Source: CAYNWK01 sp964400875 (GTDB lineage: Bacteria; Chloroflexota; Anaerolineae; Anaerolineales; UBA4823). Taken from it: DNA of 14,409 nt. Under the pieces are notes generated by a model. That model saw only the letters and a list, made by a program, of their open reading frames with translations, was not told the origin of the DNA and did not search any database. A program made the position numbers and the translations under genes. The stretch covers positions 1 through 14,409 of the forward strand of contig CAYNWK010000109.1 in NCBI GenBank assembly GCA_964400875.1, given 5' to 3'. This document shows positions 1 through 6,065 of the stretch, one piece after another (position 1 is the stretch's first letter; the number at the start of each line of letters is the position of its first letter).

Positions 1-2
1 GT

Positions 3-173
3 GTTGAATTGAGCGTCATTGGTACCAACATTGATAACAAATCGCCGTCAGGAATTCGTTATCCTGGCGTTACGGAAGTGTTACATTTAGGAGTACCGCA
101 GTTCGCCGGGAATTTGGGGGTGTTTGAGAAGGGGTATTGGACGAAAAAAGCTGGCACAAGGATTGCAACATAA
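3..173 (+). CDS. Possible C-terminal end of an unrecognised protein (partial, enters from the left edge)
   Basis: Frame 3 is open from the left edge to a TAA at 171-173, giving 56 residues that start VELSVIGTNIDNKSPSGIRY and end in GTRIAT. No start codon can be assigned because the frame enters from outside the window. I do not recognise a family or motif. An open frame of this length in one of three frames is not rare by chance, so coding is only a suggestion. If it is a gene, it lies upstream of the regulator on the same strand, with 140 bases between its stop and the regulator's start. Confidence 0.3.
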   Translation, partial: VELSVIGTNIDNKSPSGIRYPGVTEVLHLGVPQFAGNLGVFEKGYWTKKAGTRIAT

Positions 174-313
174 CCTGCAGAACTCAGCGGGGTAGATTAC
201 GTCGCTCTACACTTCATCCTAGACCCCAAATCGAAACTTGCATAACCGCTCGCGCAAGATGCGCCGATCTGGAAGCTTCAACGCGGCTCCGAGCCGGCAA
301 GCAGGTAAAAACG
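174..313. other. Leader region upstream of the BTAD regulator
   Basis: The regulator's frame stays open back to a TTG at 137, but the residues encoded there (Arg-, Cys- and Thr-rich) look non-coding. I read 174-313 as 5' flanking DNA. I see no convincing -35/-10 pair. Two short palindromes stand out: GCGCA-AGA-TGCGC at 252-264 and CGGCTC-C-GAGCCG at 284-296. Confidence 0.4.
284..296. repeat. 13-bp palindrome just upstream of the regulator start
   Basis: CGGCTCCGAGCCG has six-base arms around one central base and ends 17 bases before the ATG at 314. Its position would suit an operator or a small hairpin near the ribosome-binding site. The arms are short and GC-rich, so chance is a serious alternative. 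Confidence 0.25.
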
Positions 314-2584
314 ATGTCGCACCTGGCTTTATCATTATTGGGAACGTATCAGGCCGTCCTGGATGGGAACGTGCTGACCAGCTTTGAGACCGACAAAGCG
401 CGAGCGCTCCTGGCTTATTTGATGTTCGAAGGAGAGTTCCTGCACCGGAGGGAAGCGTTAGCGGCCATGTTTTGGCCCGATCAACCTGAGTCCGCAGCCC
501 GCAACAACCTTCGACAAACGCTCTATCGCTTGAGACAGGTGATCTCCGATGCGGGCGCGGCGGCTTCTTTCCTGCTGGTCACAGTGAACGAGGTGCAGTT
601 CAACCTGCAGAGCGATTATTGGTTAGATGTGGACGAGTTCACTGCATTGACGGCAGAGGCGCAATCACACCATCCCCAGACCATCTCTTTGTGCGAGCAG
701 TGTATCCAACGATTGCGCGCCGCGATCGGGCTTTACAAGGGCGAATTCATGGCCGGATTTTCGCTTTCCGATGCCTCTCGGTTCGACTGGTGGCTGCTAA
801 AAAAACAAGAAGAATTCCACCGGATGGCTTTGAGAGCTTTGACGCGGCTGGGCCGGTACTACGAGCTGTCTGGGGATTTCCTCATGGCGGAGGAGTACGC
901 TCAGAAAGAGATCGAGCTGGAACCGTGGCGGGAAGCAGCCTACCGGAGGTGTATGCGTGCGTTGGCATTGGGTGGGCAGCGTACGGCAGCTTTGCGTGAG
1001 TATCTAATCTGCGAACGCATCTTGGAGCGAGATTTAGGGGTAGAGCCATCGTTGGAGACCAGGCGACTGTACGAGCTGATCCGCCGGGGAAGCATCCTGC
1101 GGGTCCGGTCGCAGGACATCAACGTGTCAACGCCGAGCGAGCTGAAGGCATCCGGCTCTGCGAGCTCGAAGGAGGGCGCGCCGAGTACGCCGCTGGTCGC
1201 ACGCCAGGATGAGCTCGAGAAGCTGTGCCGATCTCTCGAGCACGCGGTAGGCGGGCGTGGACGGGTAGTTTTCGTTCGGGGGGAAGCAGGGAGCGGCAAA
1301 ACCAAGCTGATGCGGGCTTTCGTCCGCCAGGCGATTTCCGAATACAACGACCTGTGCGTTGCTTGGGGAAGGTGCAACGCCCACGCAGGCAACGGCGATT
1401 CCTACCTGCCCTTTCGAGAGATCTTGCGCACCTTCCTGGGACAAAATTTCGCCGTTCGATCTTCGGAGTCTGTCAGCGAGGCGTACGATTTGCGCCTGAA
1501 GAAGGCGCTGCCCTGGATGATGAGCGCGCTGTTCGAGCATGGGCATGAGCTGGTCGACAGCCTGCTTTCGTATACCGCTTTGGAAGGTCTATTTCAGGGT
1601 GAGGAAGTTGACGGGGTGGACAGCAGTAGGGATGAGCTGCAACCTCTTCGTCCCGGAACAGGCGAACTGCCCACCAGGCCGCTGCGCGATCGCTCCAGAC
1701 AGCTGGCAACCCAAGCCGATGAAGCCGATCTGGTCAGCGCAGCCATCTTTGACCAGATGCCCCTGTTTTTACAAACCGTTGCTGAACGATACCCGCTGAT
1801 CCTGGTGTTCGATAACTTGCAGTGGGTGGACGTACATTCGGCGGATTTGTTTAATCACCTGTGCCGTCGATTGTCGGGCAGCCGGATCCTGATCGTGGCG
1901 GCTTTTCGGCCCGAGGAAATAGCCCGCGTGAATGAAAAGCCACGCCATCCCCTGGAAACAATGATTAACGAATTAAAGAGCGTTTACGGCGATATCCAGG
2001 TTGACCTGGACGGCTGCGATGGGAAAGAGTTCGTAGAGGCACTGCTGGATGAAGAGCCCAACCGGTTCGATGCGGATTTCCGGCAGACTCTATACCGTTC
2101 TACAGGCGGCCATCCTTTGCTGGTCGTGGAGCTGCTGCGCAGTTTGAAGGAGGGGAAAGCGCTGATCCAGGCTCAAGATGGCGCCTGGACCACTGGCCCA
2201 GACCTGGACTGGGATCACCTGCCTCCAAGGATTGAGGGGTTCGTCACCGAACGGATTCACCGGGCCCCTCCGGAACTACACGAGCTCTTAGAAGCAGCCA
2301 GCGTACAGGGGGAAACCTTTATCGCCGAGGTGGTCGCCGCCATCCTCGGGGAGAGCGAAGGGGACGTCATCCACCTTTTGAGCGGCGCGTCGAGCCCCGG
2401 ACACAACCTGCTGATCCCACAAGGAGTACGTGAGCTGGGGGGCCGGAACCTATCGATGTACCAGTTCCGCAACCTGATCTACCAGAAATATCTCTACGGC
2501 AGCCTGGATGCCGTCAAACGAACGCGACTGCACCAAAAGACTTTAGAGACGATGGCGGGGCTTTACAACAGGGTCGAGAGGTAA
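314..2584 (+). CDS. BTAD-family transcriptional activator with AAA ATPase domain, lacking the usual C-terminal TPR region
   Basis: A 756-residue one-component regulator of the SARP/BTAD-AAA type common in Chloroflexota and Actinobacteria. The N-terminal about 95 residues are an OmpR-like winged helix (RREALAAMFWPDQPESAARN resembles the family's conserved stretch). The bacterial transcriptional activator domain follows to about residue 255, with helical repeats ending in RDLGVEPSLETRRLYELI. A STAND/AAA ATPase comes next, with Walker A GEAGSGKT at 323-330 and Walker B LILVFD at 495-500; the next residues, NLQWVD, replace the common DLQWAD. I chose the ATG at 314 because MSHLALSLLGTYQAVLDG matches the normal beginning of the family, while the extension back to the TTG at 137 does not look like protein. 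Relatives usually carry several hundred further residues of TPR; here the protein stops after RTRLHQKTLETMAGLYN and its last codons overlap the convergent gene. It probably binds DNA and activates transcription on sensing a ligand; neither target nor signal can be read from the sequence. Confidence 0.85.
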   Translation: MSHLALSLLGTYQAVLDGNVLTSFETDKARALLAYLMFEGEFLHRREALAAMFWPDQPESAARNNLRQTLYRLRQVISDAGAAASFLLVTVNEVQFNLQSDYWLDVDEFTALTAEAQSHHPQTISLCEQCIQRLRAAIGLYKGEFMAGFSLSDASRFDWWLLKKQEEFHRMALRALTRLGRYYELSGDFLMAEEYAQKEIELEPWREAAYRRCMRALALGGQRTAALREYLICERILERDLGVEPSLETRRLYELIRRGSILRVRSQDINVSTPSELKASGSASSKEGAPSTPLVARQDELEKLCRSLEHAVGGRGRVVFVRGEAGSGKTKLMRAFVRQAISEYNDLCVAWGRCNAHAGNGDSYLPFREILRTFLGQNFAVRSSESVSEAYDLRLKKALPWMMSALFEHGHELVDSLLSYTALEGLFQGEEVDGVDSSRDELQPLRPGTGELPTRPLRDRSRQLATQADEADLVSAAIFDQMPLFLQTVAERYPLILVFDNLQWVDVHSADLFNHLCRRLSGSRILIVAAFRPEEIARVNEKPRHPLETMINELKSVYGDIQVDLDGCDGKEFVEALLDEEPNRFDADFRQTLYRSTGGHPLLVVELLRSLKEGKALIQAQDGAWTTGPDLDWDHLPPRIEGFVTERIHRAPPELHELLEAASVQGETFIAEVVAAILGESEGDVIHLLSGASSPGHNLLIPQGVRELGGRNLSMYQFRNLIYQKYLYGSLDAVKRTRLHQKTLETMAGLYNRVER

Positions 2585-2850
2585 TAAATCAGCAGCAAGA
2601 TCAAGACCGGCAGCCCGAGGCCAACCAGCAGGTTAAGGTAGGGGTTATCATTGCGGGTGAGCGCCTTACCGGCGCGCAGGAATGCACCCAGGCTGGTCAG
2701 CACGCCGCCCAGCACCGCCCCCCATAAGGCCATGGTAAACAGCCCAAAGTTTTCCCCCAAGGCGGGGAAGAGCAAATTTGCAGCCAGACCGGCGACCGCG
2801 CCGCCGATCAGGCCGATCATTTGCCGGCGCAGATCTTGTTCTCGAAACAT
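2563..2850 (-). CDS. Small hydrophobic membrane protein (95 aa), function unknown
   Basis: The 95 residues form three probable membrane helices at about 11-30, 36-58 and 72-93, with a charged start (MFREQDLRRQ) and a hydrophilic turn (AGKALTRNDNP) between helices two and three. Gly- and Ala-rich helices suggest tight packing. I do not recognise the family. The gene converges on the BTAD regulator and overlaps its 3' end by 22 bases (2563-2584). No Shine-Dalgarno is visible before the ATG, but TATAAT lies 12 bases upstream on the minus strand, so the message may be nearly leaderless. The clean hydrophobic pattern makes coding likely despite the small size. Confidence 0.65.
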   Translation of the reverse strand: MFREQDLRRQMIGLIGGAVAGLAANLLFPALGENFGLFTMALWGAVLGGVLTSLGAFLRAGKALTRNDNPYLNLLVGLGLPVLILLLIYYLSTLL

Positions 2851-2862
2851 AAGTCAGGTGGA

Positions 2863-2868
2863 ATTATA
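2863..2868 (-). promoter_or_regulatory. Candidate -10 element for the small membrane protein
   Basis: On the minus strand TATAAT ends 12 bases before the ATG at 2850, which would start the transcript about 5-6 bases before the gene. No good -35 hexamer is seen at the right distance. Nine bases, TCAAGGGGC read on the + strand, lie beside it at 2872-2880 and recur beside the murJ -10 box. Confidence 0.4.
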
Positions 2869-2953
2869 CATTCAAGGGGCTGTTGATCGGTGAGATGAGG
2901 ACCGCGGAACTGCATAAGATCTAACAGTCTTAATAGGATGGGATCTATCGGCA

Positions 2954-2982
2954 TTGACAATCGGATAAATTTGTGTGATACT
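2954..2982 (+). promoter_or_regulatory. Strong sigma70-type promoter for the 2989-3168 RNA
   Basis: A consensus -35 TTGACA (2954-2959) is followed after exactly 17 bases by GATACT (2977-2982), preceded by TGT, which supplies an extended -10 TGn. A start near A2989 is expected. No conventional gene follows on this strand, only the structured stretch described separately. Confidence 0.75.
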
Positions 2983-3042
2983 GTCACTACATCGGGCGGC
3001 CGGACTCACATTGGCTGCCCCCTCCTTTTGCCATCCTTAAAC

Positions 3043-3054
3043 AAAGGAGGTGAT
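3043..3054 (+). promoter_or_regulatory. Near-perfect extended Shine-Dalgarno, sequestered in two alternative hairpins
   Basis: AAAGGAGGTGAT is complementary over 12 bases to the conserved 3' end of bacterial 16S rRNA. The paired stretch ends seven bases before ATG 3062, a good distance for initiation. The same bases can pair upstream with CCTCCTTT at 3021-3028 or downstream with GCGGCATCCCTCCT at 3092-3105, so access of ribosomes would depend on RNA folding. Confidence 0.7.
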
Positions 3055-3061
3055 GCCGCTT

Positions 3062-3118
3062 ATGAATGACAGTACTAACAAACACAGCGCTGCGGCATCC
3101 CTCCTCCTGCTAGGATAA
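3062..3118 (+). CDS. 18-residue candidate leader peptide with four consecutive Leu codons
   Basis: The ORF reads MNDSTNKHSAAASLLLLG and ends in TAA (3116-3118). The Leu codons are CTC CTC CTG CTA at 3101-3112, near the end of the peptide. A run of regulatory codons in a short ORF with a strong ribosome-binding site, followed by alternative helices and a terminator, is the design of amino-acid attenuators; the E. coli leu leader also has four adjacent Leu codons. An in-frame ATG at 3053 exists but lies within the Shine-Dalgarno. The caveat is that the CTCCTCC stretch is also the partner of the Shine-Dalgarno in helix B, so the Leu run may be a by-product of RNA structure. Confidence 0.5.
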   Translation: MNDSTNKHSAAASLLLLG

Positions 3119-3135
3119 CGGAAGCCGCAGCGCGC

Positions 3136-3168
3136 CAGAGAGCCGTCGAAAGATGGCTCTCTGTGTTT
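3136..3168 (+). terminator. Rho-independent terminator of the small transcription unit
   Basis: A 12-bp stem, CAGAGAGCCGTC (3136-3147) with GATGGCTCTCTG (3152-3163, one G-U), closes a GAAA tetraloop and is followed by TGTTT. On the minus strand the stem is followed by GCGCGC rather than T, so it does not look like the terminator of the convergent hbd gene, whose stop codon is only eight bases away. Confidence 0.7.
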
Positions 3169-3170
3169 AA

Positions 3171-4019
3171 TCAGGCGTACTCGTAGAATCCCTTCCCTGA
3201 TTTACGGCCCAGATAACCCGCATCCACCATCTTGCGCAGCAAGGGGCAGGGGCGGTATTTGTCCTCGCCCAGGTCGCGGTGCAGCACTTCCATGACGAAG
3301 AGCACCACGTCCAAGCCGATCAGGTCGGCCAGCGCCAGCGGCCCGATAGGGTGGCTCATGCCCAGCTTCATAACCGTGTCGATGTCTTCCGGTGAGCCGA
3401 TGCCTTCCTGCAAGGCAAAGATCGCCTCGTTGATCATCGGACACAAGATGCGGTTGGAGATAAAACCGGGGGAATCCTTCGCCTCCACCGGCTCTTTGCC
3501 CAACTTCCTGGCCAGATCGATCACCGTCTCGGCGGTCTCGTCCGAGGTGCTCAAGCCGCGAATGACCTCCACCAGACGCATGAGCGGCACCGGGTTGAAG
3601 AAGTGCATGCCGATGACTTTGTCGGGTCGCCGGGAGGCCGCGCCGATCTTGGTCAGGCTGATCGAGGAGGTGTTGGAGGCCAGGATCACGTCCGGCCGGG
3701 TGTATTCGTCCAAAGCTGCGAAGATATCCAACTTAAGCCGGGGGTCCTCGGTAGCCGCCTCGATCACCAGGTCGGCTCCGGCTGCAGCTTCCAGTTCCGT
3801 GGCGGTGGCGATGTTCAGGGCGGCCTGTCTTTGTTGCTCGGTGAGTTTGCCTTTCTCCAGCAGCTTGCCGGTAGACCTGGCGATGGATTTGCGGGCGCGC
3901 GCCAGCTGCTCCTCCTCAACATCCATCATGGTGACCTGATAGCCGGAGACCGCCGCGGTCTGGGCGATGCCGTTGCCCATGGTGCCTGCGCCGACGACGA
4001 AAATATGCTTGATTTCCAT
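3171..4019 (-). CDS. hbd: 3-hydroxybutyryl-CoA dehydrogenase
   Basis: A 282-residue enzyme, the normal length for single-domain bacterial 3-hydroxyacyl-CoA dehydrogenases. It interconverts acetoacetyl-CoA and 3-hydroxybutyryl-CoA with NAD(P)H in the cytoplasm. The N-terminal Rossmann fold starts with VVGAGTMG (G10, G12, G15), and D33 after the second strand suggests NAD preference. Active-site features are SNTSS at 115-119, H139 in HFFNP, E151 in RLVEVI and N189 in FISNR, matching the family's Ser/His/Glu/Asn set. The C-terminal half is the helical dimerisation domain, ending in the common KSGKGFYEY. AGGAGG (4025-4030, minus strand) lies five bases before the start. The thiolase stop codon is 13 bases upstream, so the two are co-transcribed and supply consecutive steps of C4 acyl-CoA synthesis or breakdown. 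No crotonase or acyl-CoA dehydrogenase gene is in view, so the direction of the pathway is open. Confidence 0.95.
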   Translation of the reverse strand: MEIKHIFVVGAGTMGNGIAQTAAVSGYQVTMMDVEEEQLARARKSIARSTGKLLEKGKLTEQQRQAALNIATATELEAAAGADLVIEAATEDPRLKLDIFAALDEYTRPDVILASNTSSISLTKIGAASRRPDKVIGMHFFNPVPLMRLVEVIRGLSTSDETAETVIDLARKLGKEPVEAKDSPGFISNRILCPMINEAIFALQEGIGSPEDIDTVMKLGMSHPIGPLALADLIGLDVVLFVMEVLHRDLGEDKYRPCPLLRKMVDAGYLGRKSGKGFYEYA

Positions 4020-4032
4020 GCCAGCCTCCTGT

Positions 4033-5241
4033 TTACGCTTCCATTTCGACGGCCAGGGCGACGGCTTCAGCGCCGCCCAGGCACAACGCGGCCACGCCGC
4101 GCTTCAGCCCGCGGTCCTTCAGAGCGTAGAGCAAAGTGGTGAGGATGCGCGCGCCGCTGGCCCCAATGGGGTGACCCAGGGCGATGGCCCCGCCGTTGAC
4201 GTTGACCTTGCTCCAGTCCCAGCCCCGATCCATGAGGGCGTAGCCGTTAGCCAGAACCTGGGCAGCGAATGCTTCGTTCAGCTCGATCAGATCGACGTCG
4301 TCGAGCGACCATCCGACCATTTCTAGCAGTTTCGGCAGGGCGCGGGAGGGGGCGTCGAAGAGGAATTTAGGCTCCACCGCAGCCTGCGCATAGCCAATAA
4401 TACGCGCCATGGGTCTGAGCCCGAGCTGTTCGGCTTTGTCCCGGCTGGCCACGACCACCGCGGCCGCGCCATCATTCAACCCTGGCGCGTTCCCGGCGGT
4501 GACTTTGCCGTTCTCTTGAAAGGCGGGTTTCAGCTTGGCGAGCGCCTCCAGCGACGTATCCCGCCGGGGCGTTTCGTCCGTATCGAAGATGGTGACCTGG
4601 CCTTTGCGGCCGCGCAGTTCCACGGGGACGATCTCGTCTTCAAAGCGCCCGGTATCGATGGCGGCGACGGCTTTCTTGTGGCTTGCCAGGGCGTACTCGT
4701 CCATGGCTTGGCGGGTAACCTCATACTCCTCAGCGATGAACTCGGCCGCGTCGCCCATGCCCCAGTTTTCAAAAGGGTCCCACAACCCGTCGTTGAGCAA
4801 GGCATCGGTCAATTCGGCGTTGCCGTAGCGCAGCCCGCCGGTGCGGGCGTCCACCAGGTAGGGTGCGCGGCTCATGCTCTCCATCCCGCCGCTGACGAAC
4901 AGGTTGCCGTCCCCAGCGCGCACCGCCTGGGCGGCCAACATCACGGCTTTCAAACCGGAACCGCAGACTTTGTTGAGCGTCGTGGCTCCCACGCTCGGCG
5001 GCAGCCCGCCGAAGATCGCCGCCTGGCGGGCTGGATTCTGTCCCAGCCCGGCGGAAACCACGTTGCCCATGAGGACTTCGTCGATCTCCTCCGGTGAGGG
5101 TATCCCAGCGCGCGCGACCGCGGCGCGCACCACTACGGCGCCGAGCTCCGTGGCAGGCAGGCTTCTCAAGCTGCCCTGAAAGCGCCCGGTGGGCGTGCGG
5201 ACCGCGCCGAGGATAACGGGTTGGTGATTGTTCGATTCCAT
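4033..5241 (-). CDS. atoB: Acetyl-CoA C-acetyltransferase (thiolase)
   Basis: A 402-residue type II thiolase that reversibly condenses two acetyl-CoA to acetoacetyl-CoA. The nucleophile is C93 in LNKVCGSG, N322 lies in NEAFAAQ, H357 in GHPIGASGAR and the second catalytic cysteine is C387. Other landmarks are SGGMESMSRAPY (about 117-128) and GNAPGLNDGAA (about 250-260). The motif around C387 reads CLGGAEAVAL where most thiolases have C-x-G-G-G-x-G; the cysteine itself is kept, so activity is expected. GGAG lies five bases before the ATG (minus strand). It is the first gene of the pair with hbd. The HIT-family gene ends 78 bases upstream, so the thiolase may have its own promoter or be read through from there. 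Its partner suggests the acetoacetyl-CoA role rather than long-chain beta-oxidation. Confidence 0.95.
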   Translation of the reverse strand: MESNNHQPVILGAVRTPTGRFQGSLRSLPATELGAVVVRAAVARAGIPSPEEIDEVLMGNVVSAGLGQNPARQAAIFGGLPPSVGATTLNKVCGSGLKAVMLAAQAVRAGDGNLFVSGGMESMSRAPYLVDARTGGLRYGNAELTDALLNDGLWDPFENWGMGDAAEFIAEEYEVTRQAMDEYALASHKKAVAAIDTGRFEDEIVPVELRGRKGQVTIFDTDETPRRDTSLEALAKLKPAFQENGKVTAGNAPGLNDGAAAVVVASRDKAEQLGLRPMARIIGYAQAAVEPKFLFDAPSRALPKLLEMVGWSLDDVDLIELNEAFAAQVLANGYALMDRGWDWSKVNVNGGAIALGHPIGASGARILTTLLYALKDRGLKRGVAALCLGGAEAVALAVEMEA

Positions 5242-5319
5242 AGTGTCTCCTTCGTAAAGGGGGATTGCGTTTTAGGTCGAATGAGCAAGGTGAGTGGCTT
5301 GCGAGCCGCCAACCACGGA

Positions 5320-5817
5320 CTAGCCGGCTTGAGAGGCGTCCCAGGCCTGCTTAATTCGCGTGTAGGTTGTCTCCAGCGTTTCCGGCAAGACGCGCGTTTG
5401 GCCCAGGGAGGACATAAAGTTCGTGTCGCCCTGCCAGCGGGGCACCACGTGCAGGTGGACGTGGTCTTCGATGCCCGCCCCAGCGGCTTCGCCGACGTTG
5501 ATGCCTACGTTGAACCCCTCCGGCTGGTAGGTTTTGCGCAGCACCTGCATGACCTGCGCGGCGAGTTCCATCAATTCAGCGCGCGTTTCGGGCTCGAGCG
5601 CTTCAATAGACGGCTGGTGATCGTTCGGCACAACCATCAAGTGCCCGCTGGTATAAGGGTAGCGGTTTAAGATCACAAAGGCCCGCTGCCCACGATGTAC
5701 AACCAAGTTCTCGACGCCAACGGGCCCAGCTTGTGCGCTGCAAAAGACGCACTCTTCGGTTTTGGGGGATAAAATGTATGCCATGCGCCAGGGTGACCAA
5801 ACGTACTTCAAAGTCAT
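5320..5817 (-). CDS. HIT-family nucleotide hydrolase/phosphorylase-like protein
   Basis: A 165-residue histidine-triad protein. The signature DHVHLHVVPRW gives H119, H121 and H123; H121 or H123, depending on alignment, is the expected nucleotidyl-accepting histidine. The opening WSPWRMAYILSPK and the pair C23-x-x-C26 are typical of the subgroup related to the mycobacterial Ap4A phosphorylase Rv2613c, in which the cysteines and nearby histidines may bind zinc. NRYPYTSGHLMVVPNDH is the conserved strand before the nucleotide-binding site. Likely substrates are dinucleoside polyphosphates or nucleoside phosphoramidates in the cytoplasm; the exact one cannot be told from sequence. GGGAGA is the best ribosome-binding site, just before the ATG. 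It is divergent from the xseA operon across 248 bases. Confidence 0.9.
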   Translation of the reverse strand: MTLKYVWSPWRMAYILSPKTEECVFCSAQAGPVGVENLVVHRGQRAFVILNRYPYTSGHLMVVPNDHQPSIEALEPETRAELMELAAQVMQVLRKTYQPEGFNVGINVGEAAGAGIEDHVHLHVVPRWQGDTNFMSSLGQTRVLPETLETTYTRIKQAWDASQAG

Positions 5818-5896
5818 TCTCTCCCGGGGAAACGCGCCTCGTTCAGCGTGGAAAAGTCAGTTTTCCGCCGAATCGATCCGCATCGGCCTCCCCTCA

Positions 5897-5902
5897 ATTG
5901 TA
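5897..5902 (-). promoter_or_regulatory. Candidate extended -10 for the HIT gene
   Basis: On the minus strand TGC-TACAAT forms an extended -10 element; a start near 5890 would leave a leader of about 70 bases. The -35 region is poor (TTCCGC at 17-base spacing), which fits promoters that rely on the TGn extension. Confidence 0.45.
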
Positions 5903-5906
5903 GCAA

Positions 5907-5980
5907 AGAATCGACCGCGGCGGAATAGAGTATTGCGTTGTTGTAAAACTCCGTATCTCGATCTGTCGATGATCGATTCT
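5907..5980. repeat. 8-bp inverted repeat in the divergent HIT/xseA promoter region
   Basis: AGAATCGA (5907-5914) and TCGATTCT (5973-5980) are perfect inverted copies 58 bases apart. Further ATCGAT-like words lie nearby (AATCGATC about 5870-5877, CGATGATCGATT about 5968-5979). They sit between the HIT -10 box and the xseA -35 box, so they could be paired binding sites for a regulator of both genes. This is position-based inference. Confidence 0.35.
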
Positions 5981-5993
5981 AAACAAGCAGTAG

Positions 5994-6022
5994 TTGACAG
6001 CTCAGTGGAAGCGGAGTATCCT
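5994..6022 (+). promoter_or_regulatory. Sigma70-type promoter of the xseA operon
   Basis: A consensus -35 TTGACA (5994-5999), a 17-base spacer and TATCCT (6017-6022) predict a start near 6029-6031. The TTG of the -35 box is also the first possible upstream start codon of the xseA frame; the promoter argues against that start and for the ATG at 6066, leaving a leader of about 35 bases. Confidence 0.7.
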
Positions 6023-6065
6023 ACTTCCTCAGTTTGGTAAGGAAAAACCCGGTCAACTCCCACCT

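Larger units (their letters stand above)
2989..3168 (+). ncRNA. Structured leader-like RNA, about 180 nt, with its own promoter and terminator
   Basis: Predicted from promoter, hairpins and terminator, not from similarity to a known family. Helix 1: 2994-3001 pairs with 3013-3020 (8 bp, one G-U). Helix A: CCTCCTTT 3021-3028 pairs with AAAGGAGG 3043-3050. Helix B: 3045-3059 pairs with 3092-3105 (14 bp, one bulged T at 3051). Helix C: GCGCTGCGGC 3087-3096 pairs with GCCGCAGCGC 3124-3133 (10 bp, perfect). Terminator helix: 3136-3147 with 3152-3163. A and B compete for the Shine-Dalgarno at 3043-3050; B and C compete for 3092-3096. This is an attenuator-like set of alternatives around an 18-codon ORF with four Leu codons. 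The next gene lies on the opposite strand, so the unit controls nothing adjacent in cis. It could be an orphaned leucine attenuator, a trans-acting small RNA, or a small-peptide gene. Confidence 0.65.

Noticed and set aside
137..313. N-terminal extension of the BTAD regulator from a TTG at 137
   Set aside because: The encoded residues are Arg/Cys-rich and unlike the family, while MSHLALSLLG from 314 is the normal beginning.
3136..3163. Hairpin as terminator of the minus-strand hbd operon
   Set aside because: Read on the minus strand the stem is followed by GCGCGC with no T run, so it suits only the + strand transcript.
3101..3170. Classical 2:3 antiterminator helix of a leucine attenuator
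   Set aside because: The freed strand 3124-3133 has only a weak 5-bp match (3126-3130 with 3161-3165) to the terminator, so a textbook antiterminator is not visible; only the leader and competing helices are claimed.
3232..3939. Long + strand open frame opposite hbd
   Set aside because: It is antisense to a clear dehydrogenase with all its motifs and has Ser/Arg-rich low-complexity content typical of shadow frames.
5994..6065. Upstream TTG start for xseA
   Set aside because: The TTG is the first half of a TTGACA -35 box with a good -10 at 17-base spacing; XseA similarity begins after 6066.
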